Shown: positions 53,903 to 62,533, counted from the first letter of the stretch. The stretch: DNA of 64,000 bases from DASXYG01 sp036502625 (GCA_036502625.1 DASXYG010000006.1:21230-85229); one strand, 5' to 3'. Numbers and translations are program-made. Notes: generated by a model from the sequence alone, not told the origin.

Positions 53903-54450
53903 ATAGCAAGCGAGGGCGCAGGGCCGACGCCGCGCGCAACGCCGCGCTCCTGCTCGCCGCCGCGCGCGATCTGGTCGCCGAGGCGGGCAACGACGTGGCG
54001 CTCGACGAGGTCGCGCGGCGCGCCGGCGTCGGCAACGCCACGCTGTACCGCCACTTCCCGACCCGCGCCGACCTCCTCGTGGCCGTCTACGCGGACGAGG
54101 TCGCGGCCCTGTGCCGCCGCGGCGAGGAGCTGCGCACCGCGCCGGACCCGCTCGACGCGCTTTTCACGTGGCTGGACGCCTTCGTGGTGCACGTCGCCAC
54201 CAAGCGCCCGCTGGCGCTGGCCGCGACCGAGGGCCCGGAGGGACGGCGGACACCGCTGTTCGACGAGTGGCACGCGTCCGTCAACGCGGTCGCGGACTAC
54301 CTGGTCAGGCGGGCCCGCCCGGCGCTGGCGCGTGGCGTCACCGCCGCGGACGTGCTGGCCCTGACCAGCGGCGCGGCCATCGTCGCCGACGCGGACCACG
54401 CCCGCCACCTGGTGACCCTGCTGCGCACCGGCCTGGCCGCCGCGGACTGA
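53893..54450 (+). CDS. TetR-family transcriptional regulator
   Basis: 185 residues. The N-terminal helix-turn-helix is standard (RNAALLLAAARDLVAEAGNDVALDEVARRAGVGNATLYRHFPTRADLLVAVY, shown here only as its landmark VGNATLYRHF near residue 50), and a ligand-binding C-terminal domain follows. ATG 53893 lies inside the second operator repeat and 8 nt after a TACCGT -10, so its transcript is leaderless and self-repression would be direct. The divergent SnoaL-like gene is the likely co-regulated target. Convergent with the kinase gene. Confidence 0.9.
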   Translation: MSPDSKRGRRADAARNAALLLAAARDLVAEAGNDVALDEVARRAGVGNATLYRHFPTRADLLVAVYADEVAALCRRGEELRTAPDPLDALFTWLDAFVVHVATKRPLALAATEGPEGRRTPLFDEWHASVNAVADYLVRRARPALARGVTAADVLALTSGAAIVADADHARHLVTLLRTGLAAAD

Positions 54451-54464
54451 CTCGGGCGCCGTGG

Positions 54465-55031
54465 TCAGGCGTCCGCGTGCCGGGTGCCGTCGATGATGAC
54501 GTCGGCGCGTGAGCGGGTCGCGTCGTGGGCGAAGTGCTCGGTCTCCGAGGCGCGCCAGGCCGTCCAGAGGGACGCCGCCTCCGGGCCGTCGCGGCGGGCC
54601 GTACGGGCGACGCGGACGTCGAGCGGCGCGTCCACCCAGACCGCCAGGCTGAGGTGCGGCACGGCGGGGCGCCAGGCCGAGCCCACGCCCTCGACCAGCA
54701 CGACCGGGGCGGGCGGCACCACGATGTCCTCGGCGTCGCGGCCGGTGTGCCAGTCGTAGCGGCGGAACCGGCCGGGGCGTCCGGCCCGCAGCGGGGCCAG
54801 GACCTGCTCGGCGAACGGGCGCCACCAGCGCAGCGGGTCGCCGTCCATCGGGAGGTAGAAGTCGTCGCTGTGCACCACGGGCGGGCCGCCGAGCGCGGCG
54901 GCGAGCTCGCCGGCGAAGGTGGTCTTCCCGGCGCCGCCGGGGCCGTCCACGGCGATCAGGCGGGTACGCCCGCAGCGCGGCGCGGCGGCCCGTGCCCGCG
55001 CCGCGACGCCGCCCACCTCGTCCCGGATCAC
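54465..55031 (-). CDS. Uridine-kinase-like P-loop NTPase
   Basis: 188 residues. Walker A is GPGGAGKTTFAGEL. The segments VVHSDDFYLPMDGDP, PVVLVEGVGSAWRP and WVDAPLDVRVARTARRDG follow the uridine kinase/phosphoribulokinase fold, with the Asp of HSDDFY at the catalytic place. Actinobacterial genomes have many such short proteins and their substrate is unproven; uridine phosphorylation would fit the pyrimidine theme. GTG 55031 has GATAAT 6 nt upstream, a near-consensus -10 giving a leaderless message. Confidence 0.8.
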   Translation of the reverse strand: MIRDEVGGVAARARAAAPRCGRTRLIAVDGPGGAGKTTFAGELAAALGGPPVVHSDDFYLPMDGDPLRWWRPFAEQVLAPLRAGRPGRFRRYDWHTGRDAEDIVVPPAPVVLVEGVGSAWRPAVPHLSLAVWVDAPLDVRVARTARRDGPEAASLWTAWRASETEHFAHDATRSRADVIIDGTRHADA

Positions 55032-55047
55032 CGTCCGATTATCGCGA

Positions 55048-55078
55048 ACGGCCCCCGGACGCGGAGTCCGGGGGCCGT
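55048..55078 (-). terminator. Terminator hairpin after the large Gly/Pro-rich gene
   Basis: A perfect 13-bp stem (55048-55060 with 55066-55078), a 5-nt loop, starting 13 nt after the stop of the minus-strand gene. It also sits 5 nt upstream of the GATAAT box of the kinase gene, so it separates the two transcription units. Confidence 0.8.
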
Positions 55079-55091
55079 CGCGTGACCGGGG

Positions 55092-58000
55092 CTACCTCGG
55101 GGGGTTGAGGCGTCCGGAGCGCAGCGCCACGGCGGACAGGCGGCCGAAGAGGTAGTAGAACGCGGCCTGTTCGTCGTCGAAGTGCTGGAGGTTGTGGCGC
55201 GCGCCGTGCTCGCTGTAGAAGACGTCGAAGCCGTCGTCCGCGGTGATCAGGCAGAACGCGCCGTCGACCTCCTCCTCCACGGCGTACTCGCCGTCGGGGA
55301 TGCCCGCGCGGGACACGAGGTCGGTGAACGTCCACCGCGGGCTGATCCGCGCCTGGTCAGCGGGTTCCGGCTCCGGCTCGGCCTCCCGCGCGCCGCCGAA
55401 CGCCACCGGCTGGGCGTCCTCCCAGCCCACCGGCGGCCGATGCCCGGAGGGCCGCTCGAACGTAGCGGTCACCCCGGAATCGGGACCCGGCCGCGCCGGC
55501 GCCCGGTGCACGGTCCCGGTATCGGGGTCGAACGCCCAGGAGTCCGTGGTCCGCGGCGACCGCGCCGGATCAGCAGGCACCGGCGGCCCCCCGACGGCCG
55601 TCCCCCCAGCCACGCCCCCATCAATCCCAGCAGCCGCCCCAGCCCCAGCCCCAGGCCCAGCACCAGGACCCATGCCCGGCCCAGCACCCAGCCCCGGCTC
55701 CGCGCCGAACCCCGGCTCCGCCCCGACTCCCGGCCCAGCGCCCATGCCCGGTTCCGGGCCAACACCCGGCCCAGCACCCAGCCCCGGCTCCGCGCCGACT
55801 CCGGGCCCAGCGCCCAGCCCTGGCTCCGCACCGACTCCCGGCCCAGCGCCCAGCCCCGGCCCAGCGCCCAGACCTGGCTCCGCACCGCGTGCCGGACGCG
55901 CGCCCGGCTCAGCACCAAGCCCCGGCTCCGCACCGATCCCGGGGCCCGCGCCCATGCCCGGCTCCGCGCCGAATCCTGGCTCCGCGCCGAAGCCCGGGCC
56001 TGCGCCCATGCCCGGCCCGGCACCCGGACCTGGCTCGGCACCAGCACCCGGGCCCATTCCCGCACCAGGCCCGGACTCCATCCCGGGGCCCGGCCCCGCG
56101 CCGATGCCCGCACCCGGCCCGGCCGTACGGGCACCAGGCACGCCCGGACCGAACTCACGGTCAGCGCCAGGCCCGCCGGGACCGAACCCGCCGTCCGCAC
56201 CAGGACCGCCCGCATTGGGCCCGCCTGGACCGAACTCACCGCCCGCGCCGGGGCCGCCTGCGCCGAACCGGCCGTCACCGGGGCCACCGGCGCCGAAGCC
56301 GCCATCTGCACCCGGGCCGCCCGGGCCGTACCTGCCGTCCGTCCCGGGGCCGCCCGCGCCGTATGCGCCGTCGCCACCGGGGCCGAAGCCACCATCCGCG
56401 CCGGGGCCGTACGTGCCGTCCGCGCCGGGGCCGAATCCGCGGTCAGCGCCAGGGGCGCCGCCGTATCCGCCGTCCCTGCCAGGAGCGCCGGGACCACCGT
56501 CCGCACCTGGGCCGCCCGCGCCGAACCGGCCGTCACCGGGGCCACCGGCGCCGTATCCACCGTCCGCGCCGGGGCCGCCCGCGCCGAAGGCACCATCCGC
56601 ACCCGGGCCGAAGGCGCCGCCGCCACCCGGGCCGCTCGGGCCGGGACCGGCCGGGCCGAACGCACCGCCCGAGCCGGGGCCGGGCGCTCCGTCCGTGCCG
56701 GGGCCGCCGCCGAACGCTCCGTTCGGGCCGAAGCCGCTGTCGCCGCCGGGGCCGTATCCGCCGTCACCGGGGCGGCCGGGCGCGCCGGGGATGCCCGGGT
56801 CGAATCCCGGGGACGGGCGGCCGTCCGGGCCGTAGCCGGACGGGCCCTCCACGCCCTGGCGCGGGTCCATGCCCGGGCCGTCCATGCCGGGCCCGGCCGT
56901 GCCCGGGGCGCCCATGCCCGCGACGCCAGGGCCGCCGGGACCGCCGGGGCCGCCGGGGCCACCGGGTCCAGGCCCGCCACCGCCGGGCCCGCCTGGGCCC
57001 TCCGTGGCGAAGCCGGGGGCGTCCGTGGTCATGCCGGAGGCGGGGTCAAGGCCGGGGCCTCCCAGGGGAGGCGTGCCCGGGCCCTGGCGACCCGTGCCCG
57101 AAGCGGGGTCGTAGCCGGGGTAGGCGTCCATGCCCGGCGTTGGGGCGCCGGGGGTGGGCATGCCTTGGCTCGTTCCAGCGGGCGCGGCGCGACCGGGCGC
57201 GCCGGGCTGGGGGTCGTCGTCCCAGGACGGCGTCCACATCTGGGTGCTGTCCGCGGACGGGGTCTCGGCTTGTTGCTGGCCGAGGTCGTGGAGGGCCTTG
57301 AGGTTCGGGTCGTCCGCGGATTCGCCCGCGTGGCGGGGCGGTTCGCTGTCGCGCGCCCAGTCGGGGAGCTCCGCGGCGTAGCGCGCGCTGATCTGCTCGG
57401 AGGTCGTCCACGCCGGGGGCTTGCCCGTACGGGACGGGCCCTGGGGGTCGTCGTCCCAGGACGGGGTCCACATCTGGGTGCTGTCCAGGGACGGGGCGTC
57501 GGCTTGTTGCTGGCCGAGGTCGTGGAGGGCCTTGAGGTTCGGGTCGTCCGCGGACTCGCCCGCGTGGCGGGGCGGTTCGCTGTCGCGCGCCCAGTCGGGA
57601 AGCTCCGCGGCGTAGCGCGCGCTGATCTGCTCGGGGGTGGGGGCGCTGAGCGGTTCGGCCCCCCAGGAGGCGCGGTCCTGGCGTGCGGACCCCGGGTCGC
57701 CCGGAGGGGCGCGCCAGGAGCCCTCGTCGCCGGGCTGCGGCGTTCCGGGGTGGCCCGGCTGCGCGGGCTGCGGGCCGGACGGCAGGTTGCGCGGGCCGGC
57801 GAGCGCGCCCGCGGTGTCCTCCACCATCTCGCCGAGGCGGTTCACCTGGCCGGGGTCGGCCCAGCCGGTGCGCCCGCCCTCGGACTGCGGCTCGTCAGGC
57901 ACCGCGCCGGGGAACGGCTTCGTGTTCGGCCCGCTCTGCCCGGCGGATCCGGGGTCGCCCTGGACGGGCCACGCGCCGGACCCGGGGTCGGCCGCCGGAC

Positions 58001-58949
58001 GCGGCCCGGTGCCGTAGCCGGACGGGTCGGCGCCGCCGGAGAAGTCCGTACGCCCCGCCCCGAACTCCGCCGGGCCGCCGGGCGCGGAGGTGAAGTCCGA
58101 GCGCGGTGCCGGGCCGCCGGGGGCCGGGGAGAAGTCGGCGCGGGGGCCGTAGTCGCCGGTGGTGGGGTGGGCGCCCGAGGGGAAGTCGGACGGGTCGGCC
58201 TGGCCGTACGCGTCGTGGGTGCCGCGGCCGTTCATCGCGGCGACCGTCTGGCGTTCCGCGGCCTGGCGCTGGGGATCGGCGGGGTCGGGGCGGTCCCACG
58301 GCGGGATCGCCTCGTCGCCCACCATGTCGTCGCTGACCAGGGAGTTGCCGGAGCCGTCCGCGGGTGCCTCGGCGCCGCGGGCCACCGGGATGTCCGTCGG
58401 CGGGAGGTCGCGGGCGCGCTGGTCGCCGAACGCGACCGGCTGGTCCTGCGGCTGCGGCAGTTCGTACGCGCCGGACGGCGACTCGCGGTAGGCGTTCGCG
58501 TCGAGGATGGGCAGGGCGCTGGTCACCGGGCCGGGCGGCGGGGGACCCGCGGGGCCCGCCGGGTGCGGCACGCGCTCGGTCATGATGTCGCCGACCTCGG
58601 CGCGCGCCACGACCACTTCGTACGCGCCCCGGTCGACCATCCAGTAGCCGAGCTCCTCGGCGTGTGGCGCGTCGTGGCCGAGGTAGGCGATGTGCAGCCG
58701 GTCGCCGCGGTCGCCGAGCAGCAGGCAGCGCTCCCCCCGGTAGACGCCGACCGTGCGGACGTAGTCGAGGCCGGTGATCTCGGCGCGTGAGGCCTGCCTG
58801 CGCCAGTACGCGCCGCCGCGCTCGAATCCGTGGTCGGCCGGCGGCTCGGTGTCCGAGAACAGGACGATGTCGCCGTTTCCCGGTCCGATGTTCGCGGGGT
58901 AGCTGGCACCCCGGTAGGTGGCGACGAATCCCTGCTGCACGTGCTTCAC
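55092..58949 (-). CDS. Large Gly/Pro/Ala-rich repeat protein with conserved ends (1,285 aa)
   Basis: Not assigned to a family. Residues 1-130 form a compact domain (YRGASYPANIGPGNGDIVLFSD, GYWMVDRGAYEVVV) and the last 90 another (RISPRWTFTDLVSRAGIPDGEY ... FDVFYSEHGARHNLQHFDDE); both look globular. Between them are a Pro/Asp-rich linker, two copies of a 65-residue unit (EQISARYAAELPDWARDSEP...), and about 450 residues of GPGGPGG/AGPGxGAEPG collagen-like sequence. There is no signal peptide. GTG 58949 overlaps the preceding gene (GTGA); GTG 58940 is better spaced from AGGAGG and is an alternative. A surface, spore or toxin-delivery role is possible but not shown. Confidence 0.8.
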   Translation of the reverse strand: MKHVQQGFVATYRGASYPANIGPGNGDIVLFSDTEPPADHGFERGGAYWRRQASRAEITGLDYVRTVGVYRGERCLLLGDRGDRLHIAYLGHDAPHAEELGYWMVDRGAYEVVVARAEVGDIMTERVPHPAGPAGPPPPGPVTSALPILDANAYRESPSGAYELPQPQDQPVAFGDQRARDLPPTDIPVARGAEAPADGSGNSLVSDDMVGDEAIPPWDRPDPADPQRQAAERQTVAAMNGRGTHDAYGQADPSDFPSGAHPTTGDYGPRADFSPAPGGPAPRSDFTSAPGGPAEFGAGRTDFSGGADPSGYGTGPRPAADPGSGAWPVQGDPGSAGQSGPNTKPFPGAVPDEPQSEGGRTGWADPGQVNRLGEMVEDTAGALAGPRNLPSGPQPAQPGHPGTPQPGDEGSWRAPPGDPGSARQDRASWGAEPLSAPTPEQISARYAAELPDWARDSEPPRHAGESADDPNLKALHDLGQQQADAPSLDSTQMWTPSWDDDPQGPSRTGKPPAWTTSEQISARYAAELPDWARDSEPPRHAGESADDPNLKALHDLGQQQAETPSADSTQMWTPSWDDDPQPGAPGRAAPAGTSQGMPTPGAPTPGMDAYPGYDPASGTGRQGPGTPPLGGPGLDPASGMTTDAPGFATEGPGGPGGGGPGPGGPGGPGGPGGPGVAGMGAPGTAGPGMDGPGMDPRQGVEGPSGYGPDGRPSPGFDPGIPGAPGRPGDGGYGPGGDSGFGPNGAFGGGPGTDGAPGPGSGGAFGPAGPGPSGPGGGGAFGPGADGAFGAGGPGADGGYGAGGPGDGRFGAGGPGADGGPGAPGRDGGYGGAPGADRGFGPGADGTYGPGADGGFGPGGDGAYGAGGPGTDGRYGPGGPGADGGFGAGGPGDGRFGAGGPGAGGEFGPGGPNAGGPGADGGFGPGGPGADREFGPGVPGARTAGPGAGIGAGPGPGMESGPGAGMGPGAGAEPGPGAGPGMGAGPGFGAEPGFGAEPGMGAGPGIGAEPGLGAEPGARPARGAEPGLGAGPGLGAGPGVGAEPGLGAGPGVGAEPGLGAGPGVGPEPGMGAGPGVGAEPGFGAEPGLGAGPGMGPGAGPGAGAGAAAGIDGGVAGGTAVGGPPVPADPARSPRTTDSWAFDPDTGTVHRAPARPGPDSGVTATFERPSGHRPPVGWEDAQPVAFGGAREAEPEPEPADQARISPRWTFTDLVSRAGIPDGEYAVEEEVDGAFCLITADDGFDVFYSEHGARHNLQHFDDEQAAFYYLFGRLSAVALRSGRLNPPR
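55620..57060 (-). repeat. Gly/Pro/Ala-rich collagen-like coding repeat
   Basis: About 1.4 kb of degenerate 6-33 bp units coding for GPGADGGFGPGGPG-, GAGPGVGAEPGLG- and PGGPGGPG-type strings within the large minus-strand gene. Strong strand asymmetry: C-rich on plus, G-rich on minus. Confidence 0.85.
57207..57634 (-). repeat. Two direct copies of a 194-bp coding repeat
   Basis: Copies at 57207-57400 and 57441-57634, offset 234 bp (78 codons), differ at only a few positions. They encode nearly identical 65-residue segments EQISARYAAELPDWARDS ... STQMWTPSWDDDPQ. The high identity implies a recent in-frame duplication. Confidence 0.88.
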
Positions 58950-59422
58950 CCCTCCTGCCGCACCGCGGGCAGCCAGGTGCGGCCGTCGTAGCGGGCGACG
59001 AAGTCCTCTCCGGACGCGGTGATCCGGTAGATCTCCGCACCGACCGGTATCGGCATGGGGTCGGTGAAGAACTCCGGGACCGTCCGGTCTCCGGACGTGA
59101 ACCCGTTTCCGCGAAATGGCGGCCGATCCCGCCAGTCGCCCCCAAGCTCTGGTCCGTGCGGGACGTGGTACGTGTCGGTGTCGCGGGCCTGCCAGCGCAT
59201 GACGAAGACCTCGGGCGTCTCCGGCGTGAACTCCGAACCCGGATAGCCGAGGTCCAGCATGTGGAACAACTGGTCCGGCCGCGCCCCCGCGCAGTCCGGC
59301 GCCCGATAGACGTACCCGGCGATCACGTCACGGTGACCGGCCATGTACGGCTCGACCAGCCTCGGCGGTATGACCTTCTGCATCGCCCGCTCTGGGCCGT
59401 TAGCCTGCTCGGCCTGTGTCAC
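58946..59422 (-). CDS. Conserved hypothetical protein, partner of the large repeat protein
   Basis: 158 residues, soluble, rich in Pro and aromatic residues. It starts with LVEPYMAGHRDVIAGYVYRA and ends with VPEFFTDPMPIPVGAEIYRI and ARYDGRTW, a pattern I associate with actinobacterial proteins found beside large secreted or ADP-ribosyl/TNT-type proteins, but I cannot name a family. GTG 59422 is used; ATG 59383 (MQKVIPPRL) is possible. The stop overlaps the start of the 1,285-residue gene (GTGA), so the two products are made together and probably interact. Confidence 0.75.
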   Translation of the reverse strand: MTQAEQANGPERAMQKVIPPRLVEPYMAGHRDVIAGYVYRAPDCAGARPDQLFHMLDLGYPGSEFTPETPEVFVMRWQARDTDTYHVPHGPELGGDWRDRPPFRGNGFTSGDRTVPEFFTDPMPIPVGAEIYRITASGEDFVARYDGRTWLPAVRQEG

Positions 59423-59830
59423 GAATCCACCCCACGGTCGGACGGCGCGCCCGCGTCAAGCCTCTCCCTCTCCGAACGCGACACCGTCGTCGAAGCCTCG
59501 CACACCGTCAAGGCACCCTCAACTGATCTGCCATTTTCCATGGTTTCTCGTCCAGGAGCCGAAGAACTCCCTGTCTCGCGTCAGCGCTGACGCGTTGCTC
59601 AGGTTATGTCCGGTACGGTCCGGTTCCGTGCGCCGGGGCCCTCCCACCCGATGGGGAACCGTCGCGATCTTCGCGATCGCACCTAATGATCATCGGTGCT
59701 GATCGGCGCGGCGTTACCGGCATGTGAAGGATGTCACGGAACGACGAGGGGATTCAGCGCTTCGCGCACATCCCCGTAGCGGCAGGCGATCTAGGCTGGC
59801 GGCGGCGACGGGGCCACGAGGGGAGATGCG
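59423..59830 (+). other. Divergent intergenic region upstream of codA
   Basis: About 410 bases without a gene between the minus-strand partner gene and codA. It is less GC-rich than its surroundings. It contains the candidate codA -10 TAGGCT at 59792-59797 and, near 59660-59710, several GATC-centred elements (GCGATC repeated, TGATCA) that could be regulator sites. The last 15 nt hold GAGGGGAG, the codA ribosome-binding site. Confidence 0.55.
59792..59797 (+). promoter_or_regulatory. Candidate -10 box TAGGCT of codA
   Basis: TANNNT match 33 nt before GTG 59831, giving a short leader that includes the GAGGGGAG ribosome-binding site. No -35 recognised. Confidence 0.45.
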
Positions 59831-61180
59831 GTGACGGAGCTGCTGGTACGCGGCGCGCGGCTGGCCGATCGCGACGGGCCGCACGACATCTCGGCCGACC
59901 GCGGCCGCATCGTCCGCGTCGCGCCCGCGAACACGGACGGTGACGGCGGGGGTGCGGAGACGGTCATCGAGGCGTCCGGTGCGCTGGTGTCGCCGCCGTA
60001 CGTCGAGCCGCACGTCCACCTCGACGCCGCGCTCACCGCCGGGCAGCCGCGCTGGAACGGCTCGGGCACGCTGTGGGAGGGCATCGAGGTGTGGGGCGAG
60101 CGCCGCGCGGAGCTCGGCCGCGCCGACGTCCTGGCCCGCGCCGAGGAGGTGCTGCGCTGGTACGCCGCGCGCGGTGTGCTGCACGTCCGCAGCCACGTGG
60201 ACGTCACCGACCCGGGGCTGACCGCGCTCGACGCGCTGCTCGAACTGCGCGACCGCGTACGCGACGTCGTCGGCCTCCAGGTCGTGGCGTTCCCGCAGGA
60301 GGGCATCAGGTCCGGCCCGGCCGGCGCAGCCACCCGGGGGCGCGACCTCCTCGCCGAGGCGGCGCGCCGCGGGGCCGACGCCGTCGGCGCGATCCCGCAC
60401 TTCGAGGACACCCGCGAGGACGGCGTCGCCTCCCTGGAGGACGCCGTCGCGCTGGCCGAGCGACACGACCTCATGGTCGACGTCCACTGTGACGAGATCG
60501 ACGACGAGCAGTCGCGGTTCGCCGAGGTGCTGGCCGCGCTGGCGCGCCGTACGGGCCTCGGCGGCCGGGTCACGGCGAGCCACACCACGGCCATGGGGTC
60601 CTACAACGGCGCGTACGGCTACAAGCTGCGGCGGATCATCGCCCGCTCCGGCATGAACCTCGTGTGCAACCCGCTGACGAACCTCGCGCTACAGGGCAGG
60701 TTCGACGGCTACCCGAAGCGGCGCGGCCTGACCCAGGTGGCCGAGATGCTGGACGCCGGGGTGAACGTCGCGTTCGGCCACGACGACGTCATGGACCCCT
60801 GGTTCCCCCTCGGCGCCGCCGACCCGCTGCAGATCGCGCTGACCGGCATCGCGGCCGCGCAGCTCACCGGCCAGGCGCAGATCGCCGCCGCGTACGACAT
60901 GATCACCGTCCGCGCGGCGCGGGTGCTCGGCCTCGGCGACGGCTACGGCATCGCCGAGGGCCGTCCGGCCGACCTGCTCGTGCTGCCCGCCGCGGACCCG
61001 CTCGACGTCATCAGGCGGCAGCCGCGCCCGCTGTGGGTGGTCGCGCGCGGGAAGATCGTCGCCAGCACCCCGTACGCCCCCACCGACCTGGGCTGGCCCG
61101 GGGGCGGCGGCCCGGTCGACTTCGTCCGCCCCGCCGACGCGCCCTCCGCCACCTGGCGCGCCGCCCGCGTACGGCCCTGA
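59831..61180 (+). CDS. codA: Cytosine deaminase
   Basis: Deaminates cytosine to uracil. The 449-residue amidohydrolase follows E. coli CodA nearly motif by motif: PPYVEPHVHLDAALTAGQP with metal ligands His61 and His63, VVAFPQEGI with Gln156, VDVHCDEIDDEQSRF with His219 and Glu222, TASHTTAMGSYNGAY with His251, and FGHDDVMDPWFPLG with Asp318. GTG 59831 has GAGGGGAG 5 nt upstream. The gene is followed by barbiturase, so the two link cytosine entry to ring opening via the Mo-hydroxylase. Isocytosine or other pyrimidines remain possible. Confidence 0.93.
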   Translation: MTELLVRGARLADRDGPHDISADRGRIVRVAPANTDGDGGGAETVIEASGALVSPPYVEPHVHLDAALTAGQPRWNGSGTLWEGIEVWGERRAELGRADVLARAEEVLRWYAARGVLHVRSHVDVTDPGLTALDALLELRDRVRDVVGLQVVAFPQEGIRSGPAGAATRGRDLLAEAARRGADAVGAIPHFEDTREDGVASLEDAVALAERHDLMVDVHCDEIDDEQSRFAEVLAALARRTGLGGRVTASHTTAMGSYNGAYGYKLRRIIARSGMNLVCNPLTNLALQGRFDGYPKRRGLTQVAEMLDAGVNVAFGHDDVMDPWFPLGAADPLQIALTGIAAAQLTGQAQIAAAYDMITVRAARVLGLGDGYGIAEGRPADLLVLPAADPLDVIRRQPRPLWVVARGKIVASTPYAPTDLGWPGGGGPVDFVRPADAPSATWRAARVRP

Positions 61181-61273
61181 CAGCACGGCGCCTCCGGCCC
61201 CATGGAAAGAGGTGCTGGACCCGGCCTCGGCGGTATGGCACCTCGTGCTCATGTCGGCGTCGCCGCTGGTGGG

Positions 61274-61279
61274 TAGGTT
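61274..61279 (+). promoter_or_regulatory. Candidate -10 box TAGGTT for the barbiturase gene
   Basis: TANNNT match 29 nt before GTG 61309, leaving room for the TGGAG ribosome-binding site at 61297-61301. This suggests expression partly independent of codA. Confidence 0.4.
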
Positions 61280-61308
61280 CGGCATCGCCCGACGATTGGA
61301 GATGCCAC

Positions 61309-62421
61309 GTGCCCGATCCCATTGACGTCCACAAGGTGCCGATCGAGAGCGTCACGGACGCGTCCGGCCTCGTCGCGCTCATCGACGACGGCGTGATCGA
61401 CGCCGACCGGGTGCTCGCCGTCATCGGCAAGACCGAGGGCAACGGGGGCGTCAACGACTACACCCGGATCCTCGCCGACCGCGCGTTCCGCGACGTGCTG
61501 GAGGACCGGGGCACCCGGCCGCGTACGGAGATCGACCGGGTGCCCATCGTGTGGTCGGGCGGCACCGACGGCGTGATCAGCCCGCACGCCACGATCTTCG
61601 CGTCCGTGGACCCGGCGTCCGGGGGAGCGGCAGCGACGGACGCGCCGCGGCTGACCGTGGGCGTGGCGATGAGCGACGTCATCCTGCCCGAGGACATCGG
61701 CCGTACGGCGATGGTCACCAAGGTGGCCGAGGGCGTACGGGAGGCGATGAAGGCCGCGGGGATCACCGACGCGTCCGACGTCCACTACGTGCAGACCAAG
61801 ACGCCGCTGCTCACGCTGGAGACGATCAACGACGCGAAGTCCCGCGGCCACGACGTGGTCACCGAGGAGACGCTGAAGTCGATGGACATCTCCAACTCCA
61901 CGACCGCGCTCGGCATCGCGGTCGCCGTGGGGGAGATCGAGATGCCGTCCGCCGAGCGCATCCACCACGACCTGTCGCTGTACTCGTCCGTGGCGTCCTG
62001 CTCCTCGGGCGTGGAGCTCGACCGCGCGCAGATCGTGGTGGTGGGCAACGCCCGCGGCATCGGGGGCCGCTACCGCGCGGGCCACTCCGTGATGCGCGAC
62101 GCCCTCGACGCCGACGGCATCTGGACCGCCATCCGCTCCACGGGCCTCCCCCTACCGGAACGCCCCCACCCCGACGACCTGGGCGACCGCCTGGTCAACG
62201 TCTTCATCAAGTGCGAGGCCGACCCCAGCGGGCGGGTGAGGGGTCGCCGCAACATCATGCTCGACGACTCCGACGTCCACTGGCACCGCCAGATCAAGGC
62301 GTGTGTGGGAGGTGTGGCGGCGTCCGTGACGGGCGACCCGGCCGTCTTCGTCTCGGTAGCCGCCGTCCACCAGGGCCCGTCAGGCGGCGGCACGGTAGCG
62401 GCGATCGTCCGAGCCGACTAG
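61309..62421 (+). CDS. bar: Ring-opening amidohydrolase, probable barbiturase
   Basis: 370 residues of the cyanuric acid hydrolase/barbiturase family, made of three similar units each giving a Ser-Lys pair: Lys41 (GKTEGNG) with Ser83 (VWSGGTDG), Lys164 (VQTKTPLL) with a Ser of the 226-233 loop (SSVASCSSG), and Lys301 (FIKCEA) with Ser349 (VFVSVAAVHQGP). IVWSGGTDGVISPHATIFA, ASCSSGVELDRAQIVVVGNARG and DSDVHWHRQIK fit barbiturase as I recall it from Rhodococcus better than AtzD/TrzD, and no triazine genes are here. Product would be ureidomalonate. It follows codA by 128 nt. Confidence 0.87.
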   Translation: MPDPIDVHKVPIESVTDASGLVALIDDGVIDADRVLAVIGKTEGNGGVNDYTRILADRAFRDVLEDRGTRPRTEIDRVPIVWSGGTDGVISPHATIFASVDPASGGAAATDAPRLTVGVAMSDVILPEDIGRTAMVTKVAEGVREAMKAAGITDASDVHYVQTKTPLLTLETINDAKSRGHDVVTEETLKSMDISNSTTALGIAVAVGEIEMPSAERIHHDLSLYSSVASCSSGVELDRAQIVVVGNARGIGGRYRAGHSVMRDALDADGIWTAIRSTGLPLPERPHPDDLGDRLVNVFIKCEADPSGRVRGRRNIMLDDSDVHWHRQIKACVGGVAASVTGDPAVFVSVAAVHQGPSGGGTVAAIVRAD

Positions 62422-62499
62422 CGCCCGCGGCCTCTCGGGCCTGTGCCGTTTTCGGGTCTGGGGCGTCTCGGGCTTGCGGGGCCGTGGCCTTTGCCCCCT

Positions 62500-62521
62500 C
62501 CCGCCCCTTGCGGTGGGCGGG
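62500..62521 (+). terminator. Possible terminator after the barbiturase gene
   Basis: CCCGCCC (62500-62506) and GGGCGGG (62515-62521) form a 7-bp GC stem with an 8-nt loop, about 80 nt after the stop and just upstream of the next -10. Confidence 0.4.
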
Positions 62522-62533
62522 GGTGGCCGCCGT

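Noticed and set aside
55182..58790. Long Arg/Ala/Gly-rich open frame on the plus strand opposite the large repeat gene
   Set aside because: A composition shadow of the GC-rich minus-strand gene; no motifs and no ribosome-binding site.
55092..58949. Polymorphic toxin of a type VII system
   Set aside because: Architecture is suggestive, but there is no recognisable toxin domain, WXG100 protein, signal peptide or immunity gene.
61309..62421. Cyanuric acid hydrolase (AtzD/TrzD) and a triazine pathway
   Set aside because: Same family, but the motif wording fits barbiturase better, and no biuret hydrolase, allophanate hydrolase or triazine hydrolase gene is nearby.
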